Assembly (NCBI RefSeq): GCF_900184735.1 | Contig: NZ_LT855399.1 | Span: 62,001 to 126,000, forward strand | Reading direction: 5' to 3' | Source of the DNA: Paucisalibacillus globulus | GTDB lineage: Bacteria; Bacillota; Bacilli; Bacillales; Amphibacillaceae | DNA: 64,000 bases | Shown here: piece by piece, positions 15,500-23,704 of the stretch | How the letters are laid out: each line of letters opens with the position of its first letter | How positions within the stretch are numbered: the stretch's first letter is position 1 | Notes under the pieces: generated by a model | Databases searched by the model: none | Seen by the model: the letters and a program-made list of their open reading frames with translations, nothing else | Told to the model about the DNA's origin: nothing | Program-made: the position numbers and the translations under genes

Positions 15500-16420
15500 A
15501 TGTCTAAACAGGAAAAAAGAAAGAAAGTATGGCGGATTATTGGCTTAATTTTCGGTGTTATTGCTCTTATTTGGCTTATCATTTTCTTATTCCCAGTTAC
15601 CGAAAATACAGATTTACATAAGTTTGACCGGGAGAGACCACTAGTTATTGCACATGGTGGGGGAAACCATCTAGCACCTTCCAATACTTTAGCTGCTTTC
15701 ACTAATGCTTATGAATTAGGTGTTGATGTTCTGGAATTCGATATTCATATGACAAAGGATGGCTATCTCGTATCGATTCATGACCCGACTGTTGATTGGA
15801 CGACCAATGGTACCGGTAAAGTGAATGATTTGACATTGGAAGAGGTTCAAGCATTAGATGCAGGAGTGAATTTCAAAGATTTAAATGGAGAATACAGTTA
15901 CCGTGGTCAAGGGGTATATATTCCAACTGTAGATGAAATATTCTCGGCCATTAATGATTCAGATATGCTGTATACCATTGAAATTAAGGACTCCAATGAC
16001 CCTGAGTTATATCAAGAAATGAGTGAGAAATTGTGGGAGTTAATTCAGGAATATGACTTAGAAGAAAATGTTATTATTGCAGCGTTTGATCACTCTATTA
16101 TTGATATGGTACTGGAAGCATCCGATGGAAAAGCACTTGTCAGTGGTGGAAGGGATGAAATCACTAAGTTTGTCGTGTTTCATAAGTTGTTCTTAAATAG
16201 CTTGTATAGACAAAATGTCCATGCACTCCAAATCCCAACGGAGGATAGTAATATTAACCTTGTCGATGGTAAGCTAATTCGAGGTGCACATAATAGAGGG
16301 ATGGATGTCCATTATTGGACAATTAATGATCCCGAGACGATGAAGGAACTAATCGAATTAGGGGCTGATGGAATTATGACAGATCGGCCGGATTTGTTAA
16401 TCGAGTTATTAGAGAAATAA
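15500..16420 (+). CDS. Membrane-anchored glycerophosphodiester phosphodiesterase
   Basis: The 306-residue protein has one N-terminal membrane helix (about 11-31) and a GDPD TIM-barrel. The key motifs are IAHGGGNHLAPSNTLAAF (about 49-66; the usual HRG is HGG), LEFDIHMTKDGYLVSIHDP (Glu/Asp and His of the metal site), YTIEIK (Glu/Lys) and the C-terminal HYWTIND and GADGIMTDRP. Such enzymes hydrolyse glycerophosphodiesters, or lipoteichoic/teichoic acid glycerol phosphate, at the outer face of the membrane. AAAGGAGG precedes the ATG, and TATAAT at 15466-15471 is a good -10. It is monocistronic, ending in a strong terminator. Confidence 0.85.
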   Translation: MSKQEKRKKVWRIIGLIFGVIALIWLIIFLFPVTENTDLHKFDRERPLVIAHGGGNHLAPSNTLAAFTNAYELGVDVLEFDIHMTKDGYLVSIHDPTVDWTTNGTGKVNDLTLEEVQALDAGVNFKDLNGEYSYRGQGVYIPTVDEIFSAINDSDMLYTIEIKDSNDPELYQEMSEKLWELIQEYDLEENVIIAAFDHSIIDMVLEASDGKALVSGGRDEITKFVVFHKLFLNSLYRQNVHALQIPTEDSNINLVDGKLIRGAHNRGMDVHYWTINDPETMKELIELGADGIMTDRPDLLIELLEK

Positions 16421-16423
16421 ACA

Positions 16424-16462
16424 GGGAGGAAGGTTATATGGAAAACCTTCCTCCTATTTTTA
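16424..16462. terminator. Intrinsic terminator after GDPD
   Basis: GGGAGGAAGGTT pairs with AACCTTCCTCC and is followed by TATTTTTA. It separates the GDPD gene from the convergent lipoprotein gene and can serve both. Confidence 0.85.
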
Positions 16463-16472
16463 TAGCGTAAAA

Positions 16473-17117
16473 TTATTGGATTTTTAGTAGTTTGATTAGT
16501 TTTATGACCTGTTCATCATCACCTGTATCAATTGCCACTAACTCGGTATTATCAATCAACTCTTGGTAAAATTCTTCACCGGCAGGGTATTGACCATCCC
16601 AACGCAATGGGACATTGTACACATTTATCGTGCCATCGCCATTCCCACTATATGTTACGGAACCATCCACTAAGCGACTGCCTGCTAACTGGATAACATC
16701 TTCTGGATAAGTCAGACTGGTTTCATCATCAGGATTAAGTGGTGTACCAGCTGGAATATGTAGGACATTCAATTCATCCAACTCTTGATTAGGACCAAGC
16801 TGTAACCACACACGAGCATATTCAATTTCTTGTGAAGAATATTGGGACAGTGCATCTTTTTCTGTACTATTTTCAGATGAGGAAGATTCTGTATCTTGTT
16901 CTTCTAAATCTTCGGTGGTGCTTTCAGATTTTTCTTCCTCACTAGAAGAATTGCTCTCATCTGTTTCGGTAGTATTTTCATCGGTTGACTCTTGGACAGA
17001 ATTGTCTTGTGTAGAATTAGATGTTGAGTCATTTTTATTATCTCCACAGCCTGCAAGTAACCCCACTAGGATTAATAGTGCAACATTCATATAAAGTATC
17101 TTTGTTAGCTTCTTCAT
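16473..17117 (-). CDS. Lipoprotein with a Ser/Glu/Thr-rich linker
   Basis: The 214-residue protein has a lipoprotein signal ending in LLAGC (Cys about residue 24), then about 65 residues of low-complexity Ser, Thr, Glu and Asn, then a folded domain from about residue 90 (YSSQEIEYARVWLQLG onward) with alternating strands. The domain type is also found alone in Bacillaceae lipoproteins, but I cannot name its function. It would be anchored to the outer face of the membrane with the linker crossing the wall. It is monocistronic. Confidence 0.75.
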   Translation of the reverse strand: MKKLTKILYMNVALLILVGLLAGCGDNKNDSTSNSTQDNSVQESTDENTTETDESNSSSEEEKSESTTEDLEEQDTESSSSENSTEKDALSQYSSQEIEYARVWLQLGPNQELDELNVLHIPAGTPLNPDDETSLTYPEDVIQLAGSRLVDGSVTYSGNGDGTINVYNVPLRWDGQYPAGEEFYQELIDNTELVAIDTGDDEQVIKLIKLLKIQ

Positions 17118-17405
17118 TTGTTAGATCATACCTTTCATTGATGTTTTAGGTAATTCTCATAGATTATAAACCTATCATAGGATAATTTCCATTTTTTGCT
17201 TGGTGGGCCATTAAATTCATTCTGTTTTAAAGAAGAAATATAGGGTTTGGATTATGGTAGAAATAACTTGATTCTAGAGAAAGTAGGGAGTGATAAACAT
17301 GAAGGGGAATAAGGGTAGGAAAGGTGATAGAGCATATGTCTAAAGAAAGGTAATTGTGGATTTCTTATTAATAATATGGTTGTTTGAAGATAATCCTACT
17401 GCCAA

Positions 17406-17562
17406 TTGACAGTATATTGATTAATATCTATTTATTATAATAAGAATAGGTACTTAGTATTTGCTCTACTAAGTACCCTTTTTACAAACTGCATAAAGAG
17501 CAGTTGACCAATATGTTGTTAATAAGATGTATTTTTTCTTGGTTGGGGCAGTTACTTCGTTT
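17406..17562 (+). ncRNA. Degenerate copy of the type I antitoxin RNA
   Basis: From TTGACAGTATA (17406) this stretch aligns with the antitoxin region at 10195-10368. It shares a TTGACA box with a weak TATTTA -10 at the same 17-base spacing, AATAAGAA, the TACTTAGTA..TACTAAGTA stem (17450-17478), GCATAAAGAGC-GTTGACC (17489-17507) and GTTACTTCGTTTT at the end. The upstream arm of the final terminator is eroded and no toxin frame remains on the opposite strand. It is either a dead relic or an orphan antisense RNA that could still act on the intact locus. It sits at the left edge of the defence island, in the gap 17118-17610, which otherwise shows nothing. Confidence 0.55.
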
Positions 17563-17610
17563 TGAAAAGAATAATACTCTGCAAAGGTAAGTTAATTAAT
17601 ACGTTGAAGA

Positions 17611-18903
17611 TTAGACTTTAGATAGAGTAAATATCCATTTTAACCAACTTAATACACTTCCTGATCGTCTATCGATTTGTGATTCGCCACAAACATTATA
17701 TTCTCTCATTTTACTTTTCACAATTTCCTTTGATGGAAATTCACCGTTATTATAAATGTCAATAAAAAATTCATGAAATATTTTGTGTTCTAAAATTAAC
17801 TTCACAAGGCTCAACTGTCGGGCTTTATAATTTAATTTATAGATTCTTTCTCCTAAGCTAGTCAATTGGGCAACGACTTTACCAGTATTTTCATCATTTG
17901 TTTTTTCAAATAATCTTAAGTACTTACCAGCATTAAAATAATAATAAGATTGTCTGTCTTTAAACTGCATCAATTCTGCGATGTCATCAGTAGTCATACA
18001 ATTTTCATAAAGATGTTCTAACAACGATATAACCCTTTCAAATGAGTCAGCTTGTACGAAAGGAATATCAGTGTTGTTCATATTATCGTCAGTTTTGACA
18101 TTAGTCTTGTGATATACTTCTAACAATTCTTCATTATTTATTTCAGTATCTTGCAGTGAGTAGTTCCTTTCTTTTACAAGTTGAATCGATGAATAGTCTT
18201 CTAATGATTGAAATTCATATTCAAATAGTCTATAAATCATATTCGAATAGACAGAAAAAACTAGTCGAATTGGTTTCTTTACACGCTTCTGCCATAAACG
18301 ATATGGATAATATAATTGTCTAATATGGAAGTCTGGATAAACAACATTTTTTGCTTCTAAAATTACTACTGACTCTTCATTTTCGAAGCCACCGTCTATT
18401 TCACACTGTGCATTTTTTACAAAGACATTTTCCTTACCTCGTCTTGTGTTTACAACGAAGCTAAACTCACCAGTTCCCATCCGACCATTAAAGGTTTGCA
18501 CATTTTGATCCACCTCTAGAAAATCATCTAGTACATTAGAAATAACTAGAAGATTAATTGCATTTGACTCTGAAGAAATATTATTTACATCAATTGTTTC
18601 AAAGTCAGGGATTTCCACTTTTTGCATTTTAGTAACATGTTCTGTCAAGGCTGGAACCTTTTCATATAATTGGAAGTTGCCCAATACATATGAACTTCTA
18701 CTGTCAGGAAGAATATTAATTTTGCTTTTTTCCAATATACTAGGAAGTGATTCGGAACTATCCCATTTTGACATTAATCTTGGTTCACGGAATTCTTTAA
18801 TTTGTTTTGATAGAATCTTATATTGTCCATCTTCTTTCACTTTATTAACAATATCGTACTTGTCGAAGATTTTCTTCCAAGCTTCATTACTAGATATGTT
18901 CAT
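17611..18903 (-). CDS. Predicted type II restriction endonuclease, PD-(D/E)XK type
   Basis: The 430-residue protein is encoded directly after, and overlapping by 14 bases, a Dam-type methyltransferase. A nuclease core is readable: Asp170 in CEIDGG, then VVILEAKN with Glu183-x-Lys185, and a following QLYYPYR segment, the normal PD-(D/E)XK arrangement. The N-terminal 140 residues may hold a DNA-recognition part; residues about 285-430 look like a winged-helix region (SFERVISLLEHLYENC..DIAELM). I recall similar proteins annotated as type II enzymes with DUF6996/DUF7226 domains. It does not resemble DpnII, MboI or Sau3AI. The target sequence should match that of its partner methyltransferase and is unknown. 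Confidence 0.72.
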   Translation of the reverse strand: MNISSNEAWKKIFDKYDIVNKVKEDGQYKILSKQIKEFREPRLMSKWDSSESLPSILEKSKINILPDSRSSYVLGNFQLYEKVPALTEHVTKMQKVEIPDFETIDVNNISSESNAINLLVISNVLDDFLEVDQNVQTFNGRMGTGEFSFVVNTRRGKENVFVKNAQCEIDGGFENEESVVILEAKNVVYPDFHIRQLYYPYRLWQKRVKKPIRLVFSVYSNMIYRLFEYEFQSLEDYSSIQLVKERNYSLQDTEINNEELLEVYHKTNVKTDDNMNNTDIPFVQADSFERVISLLEHLYENCMTTDDIAELMQFKDRQSYYYFNAGKYLRLFEKTNDENTGKVVAQLTSLGERIYKLNYKARQLSLVKLILEHKIFHEFFIDIYNNGEFPSKEIVKSKMREYNVCGESQIDRRSGSVLSWLKWIFTLSKV

Positions 18904-19738
18904 AATTGTAAACTAACACCTCGTTTATTTCTCCACGCTTATTAGCTTTACTGTTAATAGCCCGTTTTGCTTTTATAGTCTTTATATTATAATCTTTATA
19001 TAAATCTCTAATTATTGGATGATCAGAATTGGATAGTAGAAATTTTATCCCCCGTCTATTTAAATTATCACATTGTTCTTTTAATTCTATTTGCTGTTCC
19101 AGTGTAAAACCATTTTCCGTGTACCCTGTAAAAGAAGAAGATGTAGAAACAGGTAAATAAGGTGGATCAAAATAAACAAACGCACCTTTTCTTAAATTTT
19201 TTAATGCTCCCTTATAATCGGTGTTCATTATTTTAATGTTCTTTTCATTAAAATAATTTGACATGGCATAGATAACGGGCCTATTAACTATATTAGGATT
19301 TTTATATTTTCCAAAAGGTGTGTTAAATTGTCCAGCTGAATTAACTCTAAAGAGGCCATTGTAACAAGTCTTATTTAGATAAATTATCCTTGCTGCACGT
19401 TCAACATTAGATAGATTGTCTATATAATTTTCCTGTCTATCAAGTGCTCTAATCTCATAGAAATATTCTTGGTTATTATTTTCTTTATGAGTTATAAGTA
19501 ACTCTACTAATTCATCTGGTGAATCCTTTATTACATTATATACATTAATTAATTCTTCATTAAAATCATTTATAATTGCTTTATTTGGCTGATATTCAAA
19601 TAGAACTGCTCCTCCACCAACGAATGGTTCCACATAGGTAGAAGCATTTAGAGGAATTAGTGGAATGATCTCGTGAAGTAGTTGTCTTTTACCTCCGACC
19701 CATTTTAGTACAGGACTTAATATAGTATTTTTTGACAT
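18890..19738 (-). CDS. Dam-family DNA adenine-N6 methyltransferase (DpnM-like)
   Basis: The 282-residue protein is a full-length alpha-class adenine methyltransferase. It has LKWVGGKRQLL at the N-terminus, the SAM-binding FVGGGAVLFEY (about 39-49), NDFNEELINVYN and the catalytic DPPY at 191-194 within FVYFDPPYLPVS. The whole length is similar to what I remember of M1.DpnII, including NGLFRVN and the NxP(F/Y)G(K/R)YKNP segment. Family members modify GATC or longer sites containing GAT; the actual site is not readable. It overlaps the restriction gene, which it protects against. Its codon use is AT-rich like the rest of the island. Confidence 0.88.
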   Translation of the reverse strand: MSKNTILSPVLKWVGGKRQLLHEIIPLIPLNASTYVEPFVGGGAVLFEYQPNKAIINDFNEELINVYNVIKDSPDELVELLITHKENNNQEYFYEIRALDRQENYIDNLSNVERAARIIYLNKTCYNGLFRVNSAGQFNTPFGKYKNPNIVNRPVIYAMSNYFNEKNIKIMNTDYKGALKNLRKGAFVYFDPPYLPVSTSSSFTGYTENGFTLEQQIELKEQCDNLNRRGIKFLLSNSDHPIIRDLYKDYNIKTIKAKRAINSKANKRGEINEVLVYNYEHI

Positions 19739-19992
19739 GACTTACACCTTTCTAGATTAGTATAACTTTGATGATACTAATGATAATTGTTTCTATTATA
19801 GAATAACACACATACGTTCGCTTTTATAGATTGCAAGTGAAAATGCTACCCATTTATTAATATAAAAGTTTATAGAACATTTATTTTTTATAGCTGTTGA
19901 TTATATTTTATAGAAGAAAAGATAGTGGGGCAAATATTGAGTGTTAAAAGTTTATACCTGTCTTGTTCTTATTTATAATTGAGTGTGGTGGT

Positions 19993-20619
19993 TTAAAGTT
20001 TTTTAAAAATAAGTAGGTGCTCATGGGCAATTGGGATAAAATTATCGGTAGCGTATTTTTTGTTCTGACTTAAAGTGTTATGCTGGATTTTGATTAAATG
20101 AGATTCTAATTCCCCATACCACTTCATATCTCTAATAATGGAATAATATTTTCTGTTTCTGCGTACATCACCAATCAAAATAGCATGTCTTCCAAATGTA
20201 CTTAGACTATTAAATATTTTCTGGTTTATAAAATTTAGTTTGTTTATAAATTCATTATAGTCTTGTATGTGTGATATATCATCTTCATGTATTTTGTTTC
20301 CCCATACATTATTCTTACCAGAATATTTAATGATATTCCAGTATGGGGGATGACTGAAAACTAAGTCTGCACCTGCAGGTAATGGATCCTCTAATATATT
20401 AAAATTGCCAAATCTGTTGTTTAAATCTAAATGGATACTGTTTGTGTAACCTAATTCTATTGCAGCATCATAACCACTTCCACCTCCGGCGAAACACTCT
20501 AAGAAATTTTTGGGTTTAAAGTGTAATAATAGATCCCTAATAACATAACCAGAACAGTTACCACGATAACTTGAATTACCATAGTGTCCGCGGTTAGGGT
20601 AAGATAAAATACTAATCAA
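19993..20619 (-). CDS. Solitary DNA methyltransferase-like protein
   Basis: The likely start is TTG at 20619 with GGAG seven bases upstream; the frame runs open to 20664. The 208-residue product begins LISILSYPNRGHYGNSSYRG. It carries a SAM-binding CFAGGGSG motif (about 42-49), a catalytic SHPPYWN (about 89-95) and the late IGDVRRNRKYY. A motif-I-before-motif-IV order with HPPY resembles small N4/N6 methyltransferases of phages and plasmids. No cognate nuclease gene adjoins it, so it may be an anti-restriction or epigenetic enzyme, or an accessory of the neighbouring systems. Confidence 0.65.
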   Translation of the reverse strand: MISILSYPNRGHYGNSSYRGNCSGYVIRDLLLHFKPKNFLECFAGGGSGYDAAIELGYTNSIHLDLNNRFGNFNILEDPLPAGADLVFSHPPYWNIIKYSGKNNVWGNKIHEDDISHIQDYNEFINKLNFINQKIFNSLSTFGRHAILIGDVRRNRKYYSIIRDMKWYGELESHLIKIQHNTLSQNKKYATDNFIPIAHEHLLIFKKL

Positions 20620-20664
20620 AATATCACTCCTAATTCTATGAATATAGTAAATGTAAATTCTCAA

Positions 20665-20948
20665 TGGAAAAGATGAATAATTATTGTTTATAGAGGTTAT
20701 TCTTATGCAGTAGTGAAAGGGGGGTGGATGGGTTAATTTATACTGTTAAGAAGTAACTATTAGTAGTGGTTGAAAATAGTGTAGTCTATTTTGTATTATT
20801 AATCAATAATTTATGTGAAGAATGTTTCTTTATATATTATTTTAAATAGTCGAATATTAGTATATTTTTACTCTTAAGTCAGTTATTGATTTTCATATTG
20901 TTACTATACATCGAGAATTACGGTGCAAAGGATTAATATATTTAAAAG
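20665..20948. other. Gene-free AT-rich spacer inside the island
   Basis: About 280 bases with no open frame, ribosome site or clear repeat. It contains the upstream region of the solitary methyltransferase. I see no convincing promoter in it. Confidence 0.4.
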
Positions 20949-20983
20949 ATAATAGACAGGTATCAGTGATACCTGTCTATTAT
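20949..20983 (-). terminator. 35-base perfect palindrome, terminator of the five-gene cassette
   Basis: Bases 20949-20965 pair without mismatch with 20967-20983 around a single central G (core GACAGGTATCA / TGATACCTGTC). On the minus strand it comes 9 bases after the last stop of the cassette and is followed by CTTTTAAA. It is a strong Rho-independent terminator. Confidence 0.8.
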
Positions 20984-20991
20984 AGATGCAG

Positions 20992-21465
20992 TTAGTCAAA
21001 CGGACTATTATCTTCATTTAAACTATCAACAAAATGAATAATTGCCTTTAGTAAATCAGCTTTCTCGGTATAAACTATAGTTAATGTACCATCTTCTTGT
21101 TCCTTAATATAAGGCTTAAAGATTTCTTCAATTAGTATTTCCATTCCATGGTCAGCGTATTGTTCAGCGATTTTATAAACTTTCTCAGCATCATCAAGAA
21201 TATTTAAATTTTGCTCTCCGGATGATTTAACTGCAATAGATCTTAATACTGTTTCCTGATGCTCATCAAGAGTTCCAGACCATAGTAACATTTCAGTATT
21301 CTTTAATTCATTTCTATTTCCTGATTTATATCCAATAGTACAGCAAAGAGTGAATAAATCTTTGTTTTCTGTGAAGATACGAGGGCTCGATTTCTTATCT
21401 GTTCTTAATTCTCGGTAGATATCAATAAATCTCCTTCGAACGTAAATACGATGTCCTAAGCTCAT
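20992..21465 (-). CDS. Cassette gene 5: small Dnd-associated-type protein
   Basis: The 157-residue soluble protein starts within the stop of the DndD-like gene (ATGA overlap), with AAAGGAG just inside the preceding frame. The first 50 residues (RRRFIDIYRELRTDKKSS..FTENKDLFTLCCTIGYKSG) resemble the family I remember as dnd system-associated protein 4, found beside DNA phosphorothioation genes. The rest is acidic and helical (AEKVYKIAEQYADHGMEILI). No enzymatic motif is visible. Tight coupling to the ATPase gene suggests a subunit or regulator of it. Family assignment is from memory and moderate. Confidence 0.6.
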   Translation of the reverse strand: MSLGHRIYVRRRFIDIYRELRTDKKSSPRIFTENKDLFTLCCTIGYKSGNRNELKNTEMLLWSGTLDEHQETVLRSIAVKSSGEQNLNILDDAEKVYKIAEQYADHGMEILIEEIFKPYIKEQEDGTLTIVYTEKADLLKAIIHFVDSLNEDNSPFD

Positions 21466-23534
21466 ATTGATTTACTCCTTTCGATTGCCTTTATATTAGA
21501 TAGATCCTCAGGGGATACTTCTTCAATTTTCGTTACTCCTTCAGAGATGGCGTCCAGTAGATAGAATTTCCCCCATTTCCCAGTATCTTTTAAAAATTTA
21601 GCTTCTTCATCTTCTTTAAATTCACTACCAGTAACAAGTAATATCCATTGTGGAGTAATCGTCGGGATATGACTTACAAGATTATACCGGTGATCTGGTG
21701 ACAGACGTCCAAATGGGGTATCCATAAATAAAGGTATTTCCAACATTGAAGTTCCACCAGCAACTGCGGCTAATGCAGTAATAAAGGATAGAGAAATAAT
21801 CTGCCTTTGACCAGCTGATATGTTGGCAAGGAATGGACGACCACTCCAATCTAGTACATCTAAAGTATAATTGTCTTTTACAATTATTTTTTTTAAGTTT
21901 GTTGATCCACCTTCATCAATAAGGTTCTTGAAGATGTCGTTTGCTTTAGATTCAAGTTCAACTTTTATCTCTTGTTCAAAGCTTTGAATAATTTCATTTA
22001 GAGCAGTTAGACTTTTATCAACGATCTCCAATTGACGGGTAATTTGGGCTTGTAATTCATTCTCAACTTTAAGGCTTTTTTGTTTTTTCTCAAGTGTCTC
22101 TTTATATTTGAGAGCCTCGTCACGTTCTGCTTCATAACTCTCTAGTTGTTGTTCAGCTCTTGCTATATCCTTCATTAAAGTATCTCGATATTGGAAGTCG
22201 TTAACCATATCTTGCTCTGAGATTTCCCCAACATCCTTCTTTAACCGTTCGTAATCATTTGTATATATTTCTAGCTGCTCTTCAATTTGGGCGGCATTAG
22301 TAAGGCTTTGAGATATAGAATTTGAGGAGTACATAATATGACTTGCTGTTGTTTTTAAGTCACCAAATAACTTCATTGCATGTTTTTCATAAACCTGAGT
22401 ATTTGATTTTTGTTTCCAGTTTAGTAAACTCTCATATTCTTTTGAACCAATACTTAGCTCTCGGCCGCAAATACAACTCATCTCATTTAATAATCTGTCA
22501 ATTAGCTCTGTCTTTATTTCAGAAGGTACTTCTCCACGAATTCTTTGCCCCTCTAAATCAGCTATTAGTTCTCCAACCGTGTCTTTTGCAAGTAGTACAC
22601 TAAGTGAAGAAGTTAATTCGACCATTTGTTGGTTACTCTGACTATGCTCTTCCTTTAGAGCATCAATTGCTTTTTCTAAGTCAAGGATTCTATTAAGAGT
22701 AGGTCTTTGTTCTTCAATTTCTTTCAATTTCCGGTCAATTTCTGCCTTTTGACTTTCTGCAAAGTTTAAATCTTTCACTATGCTATCAATTTTGTTTTGA
22801 ATGTTGGCCAATTTTTCATCGACTGCTTCAATTTCTTGGAGGTTCTTAAACATTTCACCTGTTGAAATCTTTTTTAGTTCACTATTTAAGTCTCTTTTGC
22901 TTTCTTCTAACGCTTGCTTTAATAGAAATAAATTATCGATTTTTAATAGGTTTTTAATTCCTGTACGTATATTTTCTTTCTGCTTTTTTGAAGCTTTAGT
23001 TAAAGACTCAATACGCTCACCATCAAAAAGGAAGTAGTTTTTTACACGTTCATCTAAGATTGAATTAATAATTTCACGAATATCATCGTTCTTCGATTCA
23101 TCATGATATTCGGTATTTCCATCATCTTTGATAATTGTTAATTTGACACTTGGCAGGTCTTCATGAATCTCTCCATTTTGATCCTTTATAGCATTGAAAT
23201 ATCTTCTAATTTCATATCGTTCATTATTATGGGAAAAGTCGATAGTAACTCCTACTGTAATTCCTTTTCCACGTTCAGCGGCTTCATCAATCGCTTTTAA
23301 ATTTGCCAAATAAATTACCGAATCTTTATTATCCTCAAATTCATCTTGTTCTAGATAACGGTCGCCATAAAAACCAAATAACATTGAACGATAAAGAGTG
23401 GTCTTCCCTCGACCATTTTCACCATAGACTACAGTAACGTTAGATTTGTCATCTTCATTTACACCAGAAAATTCGATAGTTTGCTCTCCGTAATATTGTT
23501 TAAAGTTTTGCATGACAATCTTTCTAAGTCTCAT
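21462..23534 (-). CDS. Cassette gene 4: DndD-like SMC/Rad50-type ATPase
   Basis: The 690-residue protein has the Rad50/DndD architecture: N-terminal Walker A in YGENGRGKTTLYR (about 37-48), FLFDGERIESL (about 168-178; the FxFDGE motif is typical of DndD), long coiled coils (about 200-350 and 400-540) flanking CICGREL at 354 in the zinc-hook position, and the C-terminal signature NISAGQRQIISLSF followed by Walker B-like IPLFMDTPFGR. In Dnd systems DndD supplies ATP hydrolysis for DNA sulfur modification. Here dndA, dndC and dndE are absent from the window, so the ATPase probably serves a restriction or sensing complex instead. Four-base overlaps with both neighbours show coupling. Confidence 0.82.
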   Translation of the reverse strand: MRLRKIVMQNFKQYYGEQTIEFSGVNEDDKSNVTVVYGENGRGKTTLYRSMLFGFYGDRYLEQDEFEDNKDSVIYLANLKAIDEAAERGKGITVGVTIDFSHNNERYEIRRYFNAIKDQNGEIHEDLPSVKLTIIKDDGNTEYHDESKNDDIREIINSILDERVKNYFLFDGERIESLTKASKKQKENIRTGIKNLLKIDNLFLLKQALEESKRDLNSELKKISTGEMFKNLQEIEAVDEKLANIQNKIDSIVKDLNFAESQKAEIDRKLKEIEEQRPTLNRILDLEKAIDALKEEHSQSNQQMVELTSSLSVLLAKDTVGELIADLEGQRIRGEVPSEIKTELIDRLLNEMSCICGRELSIGSKEYESLLNWKQKSNTQVYEKHAMKLFGDLKTTASHIMYSSNSISQSLTNAAQIEEQLEIYTNDYERLKKDVGEISEQDMVNDFQYRDTLMKDIARAEQQLESYEAERDEALKYKETLEKKQKSLKVENELQAQITRQLEIVDKSLTALNEIIQSFEQEIKVELESKANDIFKNLIDEGGSTNLKKIIVKDNYTLDVLDWSGRPFLANISAGQRQIISLSFITALAAVAGGTSMLEIPLFMDTPFGRLSPDHRYNLVSHIPTITPQWILLVTGSEFKEDEEAKFLKDTGKWGKFYLLDAISEGVTKIEEVSPEDLSNIKAIERSKSI

Positions 23535-23704
23535 TTCATGCTCTCCTTCGCCATTTTCTCAATGTCACGTGAAATACGGTTTTTTACACGTGTTAATTGT
23601 GCTCTTTCTGTGTATAAGATTCCTTTTTTAAGAATGTTTTGTACTTCTTCATCATAGTTTTCTATTTTTTTTATGATTTTGTCATTAATTTTAAAGTTCT
23701 CCAT
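23531..23704 (-). CDS. Cassette gene 3: 57-residue charged protein
   Basis: The start is ATG at 23704 (MENFKINDKIIKKIENYDEE), with AAGGAAGTG upstream, inside the end of the helicase gene; the frame extends to 23725. The product is short, helical and highly charged, without membrane helix or known motif. It overlaps the helicase by 14 bases and the ATPase gene by 4. Such tiny genes between large subunits are often structural or regulatory partners; nothing more can be said. Confidence 0.6.
   Translation of the reverse strand: MENFKINDKIIKKIENYDEEVQNILKKGILYTERAQLTRVKNRISRDIEKMAKESMK

Noticed and set aside
17299-17343. 14-codon frame MKGNKGRKGDRAYV after a GGGAG sequence
   Set aside because: Too short, with no family resemblance and no promoter or terminator around it.
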